A stretch of DNA of 15,012 nucleotides from Castellaniella sp. UBA6218. Lineage in GTDB: Bacteria > Pseudomonadota > Gammaproteobacteria > Burkholderiales > Burkholderiaceae_B. Position numbers and translations under genes: made by a program. The stretch is taken from assembly GCA_002421865.1 (NCBI GenBank), contig DISE01000010.1, forward strand, positions 1 to 15,012, written 5' to 3'. Below, piece by piece: positions 11,167 to 15,012 of this stretch. Numbering within the stretch: the stretch's first letter is position 1; every line of letters starts with the position of its first letter. The notes beneath the pieces are model-generated. The model was given only the letters and a program-made list of their open reading frames with translations, made no database searches and was not told the origin of the DNA.

Positions 11167-12672
11167 TCAATTCGGCACATAGAAACTGGATTGTTCGATC
11201 ACCGTGGCGGCCTCTCCGGAATCCCGCGTGCCGGTCGTCTCGAACTGGATGTCGTAGAGACCCGGCTTGAGGCCGTCGGCCGGTGCTCTCAGCACCACCG
11301 GGATCAGCCGGTTGGCCGAGCCCTCCACCCGCACACTGGAAGCGCCCTGGTCGGCGGTCCGCAGGACCAGGCCCGGCACGCCCGTGGCGCGCAGGTCCAG
11401 ATCGATGGGGCTTTCGTCGGAATTGATGATTTGCAGCCGGTAGACGTTCTCGATCAGGCCGCCGGCGACCTCGCGGCCCAGCGCGCCCCGGTCTCGGATC
11501 ACGTCCACCCGCAGCGTCGTGCGTGTCGCCAGGGAGAACACGAACGCGATGGCGATGGCCCCAAGCAAGGCTGAATAGGCCAGGACGCGGGGGCGCAGCA
11601 TGCGGCGGCGCACCTGCGGCTGGGTCAGCCGTTCGGTGATGGCATTGCCCGATGTGTAGCGGATCAGGCCGCGCTCGTAGCCCATCTTGTCCATCACCGT
11701 GTCGCAGGCGTCGACGCAGGCCCCGCAGCCGATGCACATGTACTGCAGGCCATCGCGGATATCGATCCCGGTCGGGCAGACCTGCACGCACAGGCTGCAG
11801 TCCACGCAGTCGCCCATGCCGGCTTCCTTGTGATCGATCTTGCGTGAGCGCCCGCCGCGCGGCTCGCCGCGCACATGATCGTAGGTCACGACGAAGGTGT
11901 CATCGTCCACCATCACGCTCTGGAAGCGCGCATAGGGACACATGTATTTGCAGACGGCCTCGCGCATGAACCCGGCATTGCCCCAGGTGGCGAAGGCATA
12001 GAAAAGCATCCAGAACCATTGCCAGGGACCGAGATCGAAGGCCACAAGATGCGCGCCCAGTTCGCGGATCGGTGCGAAATACCCAATGAAGGTATAGCCT
12101 GTCCAGAGGGCCAGGGCCACCCACAGGAAGTGCTTGGTGGCCTTGATGCGCAGTTTGCGGGCGTTCCAGGGCTGCTCGTCCAGGCGGATGCGGGCCAGGC
12201 GGTCGCCTTCGACCCTGGCCTCGATCCACATGAACAGTTCGGTGTAGACCGTCTGCGGACAGGCGTAGCCGCAGAACAGGCGCCCCGCCATGGCCGTGAA
12301 CAGGAACAAGGCGAAGGCCGACAGCACCAGCAGCACCGTCAGGTAGATCACGTCCTGGGGCCACAGCACCATGCCGAACAGGTAGAACTTGCGCGCACCC
12401 AGGTCGAACAGCACGGCCTGACGGCCGCTCCATTCGACCCAGGGCAGACCATAGAAGATCAACTGGGTCAGAAACACCATCAACACGCGGATGCGCGCGA
12501 AATTCCCCTGGACGGACCGGGGATAGATCTTGGAACGGACCTCGGCCAGCGCCTTCTCGACCTGGGGCGAAGTCCCTCCCCCCGAGCCCTTGCGTATCCT
12601 GCGCACGGGCTGCCAGGCCGGATCGTCGCGCGGCGTCTGCGCTGCGGCCTGCTGGGGGGGTTCCTTCTGCAT
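11167..12672 (-). CDS. ccoG: Cytochrome c oxidase accessory protein CcoG (FixG/RdxA family)
   Basis: A 501-residue inner-membrane iron-sulphur protein. CcoG has been shown to reduce Cu(II) to Cu(I) for insertion into the CuB site of cbb3 oxidase. Transmembrane helices lie near 63-80, 100-128, 183-200, 217-232 and 355-372. Membrane cysteine motifs are CGYACPQ (134-140) and CKYMCPYARFQ (241-251). Two four-Cys cluster motifs follow in ferredoxin arrangement: Cys289, 292, 295 and 299 (CVDCSLCVQVCP) and Cys313, 316, 319 and 323 (CIGCGACVDAC). A C-terminal immunoglobulin-like domain (about 385-501) faces the periplasm. The length is normal. ATG 12670-12672 has an AGAGGA upstream. It lies 16 bases after ccoP and leads into fixH, as in many cco clusters. 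Confidence 0.96.
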   Translation of the reverse strand: MQKEPPQQAAAQTPRDDPAWQPVRRIRKGSGGGTSPQVEKALAEVRSKIYPRSVQGNFARIRVLMVFLTQLIFYGLPWVEWSGRQAVLFDLGARKFYLFGMVLWPQDVIYLTVLLVLSAFALFLFTAMAGRLFCGYACPQTVYTELFMWIEARVEGDRLARIRLDEQPWNARKLRIKATKHFLWVALALWTGYTFIGYFAPIRELGAHLVAFDLGPWQWFWMLFYAFATWGNAGFMREAVCKYMCPYARFQSVMVDDDTFVVTYDHVRGEPRGGRSRKIDHKEAGMGDCVDCSLCVQVCPTGIDIRDGLQYMCIGCGACVDACDTVMDKMGYERGLIRYTSGNAITERLTQPQVRRRMLRPRVLAYSALLGAIAIAFVFSLATRTTLRVDVIRDRGALGREVAGGLIENVYRLQIINSDESPIDLDLRATGVPGLVLRTADQGASSVRVEGSANRLIPVVLRAPADGLKPGLYDIQFETTGTRDSGEAATVIEQSSFYVPN

Positions 12673-12688
12673 GGTGTCCTCTGTCCTG

Positions 12689-13591
12689 TTAACGGTTGGA
12701 CTGGCCCCAGACCCAGGCCGTCAGCAGCCGGATCTGCTCGGGCGTCAGGTGCTGTTTCTGGGCGGGCATCTGATTGTCGCGGCCATTCAGGATGGTCTCG
12801 ACGATGGTGGCCTCGGAGCTGCCATACAGCCAGACATCGTCGGTCAGGTTCGGCGCGCCCAGGGCCTGGTTGCCTTTGCCGTCGATGCCGTGGCATGCGA
12901 CGCAGTAGGTCTCGAACCCGCGTTTGCCGGCATTGATGCGCAGCGGATCATGCGCCAGCCCGGACAGGGAACGGACGTACTGGGCGATGGCCGAGGCCTC
13001 GTCGGGCTTGATCGCCGCGCTCCAGGCGGGCATCACGCCGTGACGGCCTTCCGTGATGGTCTGCTGGATCTGTTCCGGCGACCCGCCATACAGCCAGTCG
13101 CCGTCGGTCAGGTTGGGAAAGCCGCGGCTACCCTTGGCGTCCGATCCGTGGCACTGGGCACAGTTGTTCAGGAACAGCCGCTGGCCGATGTCCTGGGCCT
13201 GGACATCGCGCGCGATGTCCGGGATGGGCATGTCGCGGAAGCGCTCGTACACGGGCTGGATGCGCGCGTTGAAAGCCTCCTGCTCCTGCAGGACCTGCTG
13301 GCCGGCCGTGAAGCCGAGCGTGCCCTTCCAACTGCCCAGCCCCGGATACAGCACCAGGTAGCCCAGCGCGAAGATGCACAGCCCCAGGTACATCACCGTC
13401 CACCAGCGCGGCACGGGATTGTTCAGTTCGGTCAGGTCGCCGTCCCAGACATGGCCGGTGTCCTCGACCTGCTTCACGTCGCGCTTGAGCCAGGCGCGCT
13501 GGGAAAACAGCAGATACACGCACCAGGCGATCCCGCCCAGGGCGATGACCGCGATGTAGTAGCTCCAGAAACTGCTGACGAAATCACTCAT
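12689..13591 (-). CDS. ccoP: cbb3-type cytochrome c oxidase subunit III, CcoP (dihaem)
   Basis: A 300-residue membrane-anchored dihaem cytochrome c that feeds electrons from the bc1 complex or soluble cytochromes into the cbb3 oxidase. Two N-terminal transmembrane segments (about 7-29 and 62-82) precede two cytochrome c domains with haem motifs CAQCH (144-148) and CVACH (230-234). Likely axial Met residues are in GVMPAW (about 187) and NQMPAQ (about 274). The conserved GHVWDGDLTELNNPVPRWW (46-64) is typical of CcoP. The start ATG overlaps the end of ccoQ by eight bases, indicating coupled translation. The length suits the family and all ligands are present. Confidence 0.97.
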   Translation of the reverse strand: MSDFVSSFWSYYIAVIALGGIAWCVYLLFSQRAWLKRDVKQVEDTGHVWDGDLTELNNPVPRWWTVMYLGLCIFALGYLVLYPGLGSWKGTLGFTAGQQVLQEQEAFNARIQPVYERFRDMPIPDIARDVQAQDIGQRLFLNNCAQCHGSDAKGSRGFPNLTDGDWLYGGSPEQIQQTITEGRHGVMPAWSAAIKPDEASAIAQYVRSLSGLAHDPLRINAGKRGFETYCVACHGIDGKGNQALGAPNLTDDVWLYGSSEATIVETILNGRDNQMPAQKQHLTPEQIRLLTAWVWGQSNR

Positions 13592-13760
13592 TTGATTCCC
13601 CGGTGTTCTTGTCGTTCTGATATTCCTCGGGCAGGGCGAAGGGCAGCATCGCGGCCTGGCGGTTGGCCTCGGCGCGGTGCGTCGACCAGGCCCACCACAC
13701 GATGCCGGCGAACGTCACCATCGCCAGCGCGGTCATGATCCCGTTGATGAGGCCAAGCAT
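13584..13760 (-). CDS. ccoQ: cbb3-type cytochrome c oxidase subunit IV, CcoQ/FixQ
   Basis: A 58-residue small subunit. It has one transmembrane helix (about 4-26, MLGLINGIMTALAMVTFAGI then VWWAW) and a polar tail including STHRAEANRQAAMLPFALPE. The helix followed by a short charged tail ending in a FALPE-like stretch is standard for FixQ/CcoQ, which stabilises the cbb3 complex. It starts one base after the ccoO stop and its last eight bases overlap the ccoP start, fixing both its frame and identity by position. No haem or metal motif is expected or seen. Confidence 0.92.
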   Translation of the reverse strand: MLGLINGIMTALAMVTFAGIVWWAWSTHRAEANRQAAMLPFALPEEYQNDKNTGESNE

Positions 13761-13761
13761 G

Positions 13762-14418
13762 TCAGTGCCCCCCGTCGATCATGGACTGCTGTGCGGCGGC
13801 GCGACCGCCCACACCCAGGCCCTGCAGGTAGGCCACGACCGCGTCTTCCTCGGTCTTGCCCTTGAGCTGTGCGGGCGCGGCGGCGATTTCCTCGTCCGTG
13901 TAGGGCACGCCCAGCGTGCGCAGAACCCGCATGCGCGCCTGGACGTCGGCGCCCTCGACCGTGTTCTTCTGCAGCCAGGGATAGGCCGGCATGTTGGATT
14001 CCTTGACCACGTTGCGCGGATTGCGCAGATGGATGCGGTGCCATTCGTCGGAATAGCGCTGGCCGACGCGAGCCAGATCCGGACCCGTACGCTTGGAACC
14101 CCACAGGAAGGGGTGGTCGTAGACGGATTCCGCGGCGATCGAGTAAGGGCCGTAGCGCTGGACCTCGGACTGCAGCTTGCGGATCTGCTGGGAATGGCAG
14201 CCCACGCAGCCTTCGCGGATGTAGACGTCGCGCCCCACCAGCCGCAGGGCCTCGTAGGGTTTGACGCCCTCGACCGCCGTGGTGGTGGAATGCTGGAAGA
14301 ACAGCGGAATGATCTGCACCAGGCCGGAGAACGACACCACCAGGATGCTGAAGACGATCAGCAGGCCGACGTTGCGCTCCAGCATTTCATGGGAGAAGCG
14401 TTTCTTGGTACCAGACAT
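13762..14418 (-). CDS. ccoO: cbb3-type cytochrome c oxidase subunit II, CcoO (monohaem)
   Basis: A 218-residue membrane-anchored monohaem cytochrome c that passes electrons from CcoP to the catalytic subunit CcoN. A single N-terminal helix (about 18-40) is followed by a periplasmic domain with haem motif CVGCH (71-75). The conserved surroundings are GRDVYIREGCVGCHSQQIR and RYGPYSIAAESVYDHPFLWGSKRTGPDL. A likely axial Met is in ESNMPAYPWL (about 141). ATG 14416-14418 is chosen because AAGGAG, which overlaps the ccoN stop, lies six bases before it; a TTG two codons earlier lies too close to that site. The gene is complete and tightly linked on both sides. Confidence 0.97.
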   Translation of the reverse strand: MSGTKKRFSHEMLERNVGLLIVFSILVVSFSGLVQIIPLFFQHSTTTAVEGVKPYEALRLVGRDVYIREGCVGCHSQQIRKLQSEVQRYGPYSIAAESVYDHPFLWGSKRTGPDLARVGQRYSDEWHRIHLRNPRNVVKESNMPAYPWLQKNTVEGADVQARMRVLRTLGVPYTDEEIAAAPAQLKGKTEEDAVVAYLQGLGVGGRAAAQQSMIDGGH

Positions 14419-14428
14419 GGTCAACTCC

Positions 14429-15012
14429 TTAGGCCGATGCCGGCACGACGGATGGGGAAACGGCGTGGGCGTCCGGACTTTCCAGGGGCACCACCGGATT
14501 GACCCGGGGCTGGCCGCGCACCGTCAGCCAGGTGTTCCAGGCCATCAGGCCCATGCCCGTCAGGAAGAACAGGCCGCCGATCATGCGGATGACGTAGAAC
14601 GGGTAAGTGGACTTCACGACCTCGACAAAGCTGTAGGTCAGCATGCCGTCCTCGCCCGTAGCGCGCCACATCAGGCCCTGCATCACGCCCGCGATCCACA
14701 TCGCGGCGATATACAGCACCACGCCCAGCGTGGCCAGCCAGAAGTGCAGATTGATGTAGTCCGGACGCGCCATGCTGTCGCGGCCATACAGGCGCGGAAT
14801 CAGGTAGTACATCGAACCGAAAGTGATCATCGCCACCCAGCCCAGGGCCCCGGAATGCACGTGGCCAATTGTCCAGTCGGTGTAGTGCGACAGCGCGTTG
14901 ACCGTGCGGATGGACATCATGGAACCTTCGAAGGTCGACATGCCGTAGAAGGCAATGGCGATGACCATCATGCGGATGATCGGATCGGTACGGATCTTGT
15001 CCCAGGCGCCCG
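14429..15012 (-). CDS. ccoN: cbb3-type cytochrome c oxidase subunit I, CcoN, partial (N-terminus off the right edge)
   Basis: The last 193 or so residues of the catalytic haem-copper subunit, which reduces O2 to water and pumps protons. In view are GAWDKIRTDPIIRMMVIAI, the STFEGSMMSIRTVNALSHYTD region and WTIGHVHSGALGWVAM, whose His residues are haem ligands in this family. At least four more hydrophobic helices follow, then a polar tail ending VVPASA. The internal ATG at 14969-14971 is not the start, since the frame is open to the window edge with conserved CcoN sequence. Full-length CcoN has about 475 residues, so the promoter, and any FNR site, lies outside. The TAA stop forms part of the ccoO ribosome binding site. 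Confidence 0.97.
   Translation of the reverse strand, partial: GAWDKIRTDPIIRMMVIAIAFYGMSTFEGSMMSIRTVNALSHYTDWTIGHVHSGALGWVAMITFGSMYYLIPRLYGRDSMARPDYINLHFWLATLGVVLYIAAMWIAGVMQGLMWRATGEDGMLTYSFVEVVKSTYPFYVIRMIGGLFFLTGMGLMAWNTWLTVRGQPRVNPVVPLESPDAHAVSPSVVPASA

Noticed and set aside
11875..13738. Plus-strand frames of 353 and 402 codons opposite ccoG and ccoP
   Set aside because: Antisense shadows; the minus strand has intact haem and iron-sulphur motifs in tightly spaced genes.
1..15012. CRISPR arrays, insertion sequences, phage genes, tRNA or rRNA genes
   Set aside because: No regularly spaced short repeats, transposase or integrase motifs, terminal inverted repeats or structural RNA signatures were seen. 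The only direct repeat is the two-copy one at 835-1090.

Overview
This GC-rich, densely coded window comes from a betaproteobacterium, most likely Burkholderiales/Alcaligenaceae (Bordetella, Achromobacter or Castellaniella-like). That placement is inferred from gene content and order: a cco(N)OQPGH cluster facing an FNR gene, a copper nitrite reductase, and ectoine genes. No marker gene settles the genus. The lifestyle suggested is salt-stress tolerance combined with low-oxygen or denitrifying respiration.

Layout. (1) 1-832, minus: the 5' part of a Phe-sensitive-type DAHP synthase (aroG; GTG start, runs off the left edge). It is preceded by a 27-residue Phe/Tyr-rich leader peptide and an intrinsic terminator, a classical ribosome-mediated attenuator. 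(2) 833-1164: a non-coding divergent region with two imperfect tandem repeats of about 120-139 bp and the promoter of the next operon. (3) 1165-4229, plus: ehuBCDA, an ectoine/hydroxyectoine ABC importer. (4) 4330-8044, minus: ectR-ectA-ectB-ectC-ectD, a MarR-type regulator plus ectoine synthesis and hydroxylation, converging on ehuA across a 13-bp perfect hairpin. (5) 8184-9590, minus: nirK, a copper nitrite reductase with an extra N-terminal cupredoxin domain and a strong terminator just before the ect promoter. (6) 9853-10626, plus: an FNR-type oxygen sensor, divergent from nirK. (7) 10642-15012, minus: the cbb3 oxidase cluster ccoN(partial)-ccoO-ccoQ-ccoP-ccoG-ccoH/fixH, ending in a small two-helix membrane protein.

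How it works together. Ectoine made by EctABC from aspartate semialdehyde is hydroxylated by EctD, while EhuBCDA imports ectoines from outside. EctR probably represses the ect operon through a dyad at its promoter. FNR probably controls the microaerobic cbb3 oxidase and perhaps NirK.

Most of this is known biology. The most unusual element is the PheL-like attenuator in front of aroG, with a mutually exclusive antiterminator/terminator pairing readable in the sequence. I saw no CRISPR array, insertion sequence, tRNA, rRNA or phage gene.
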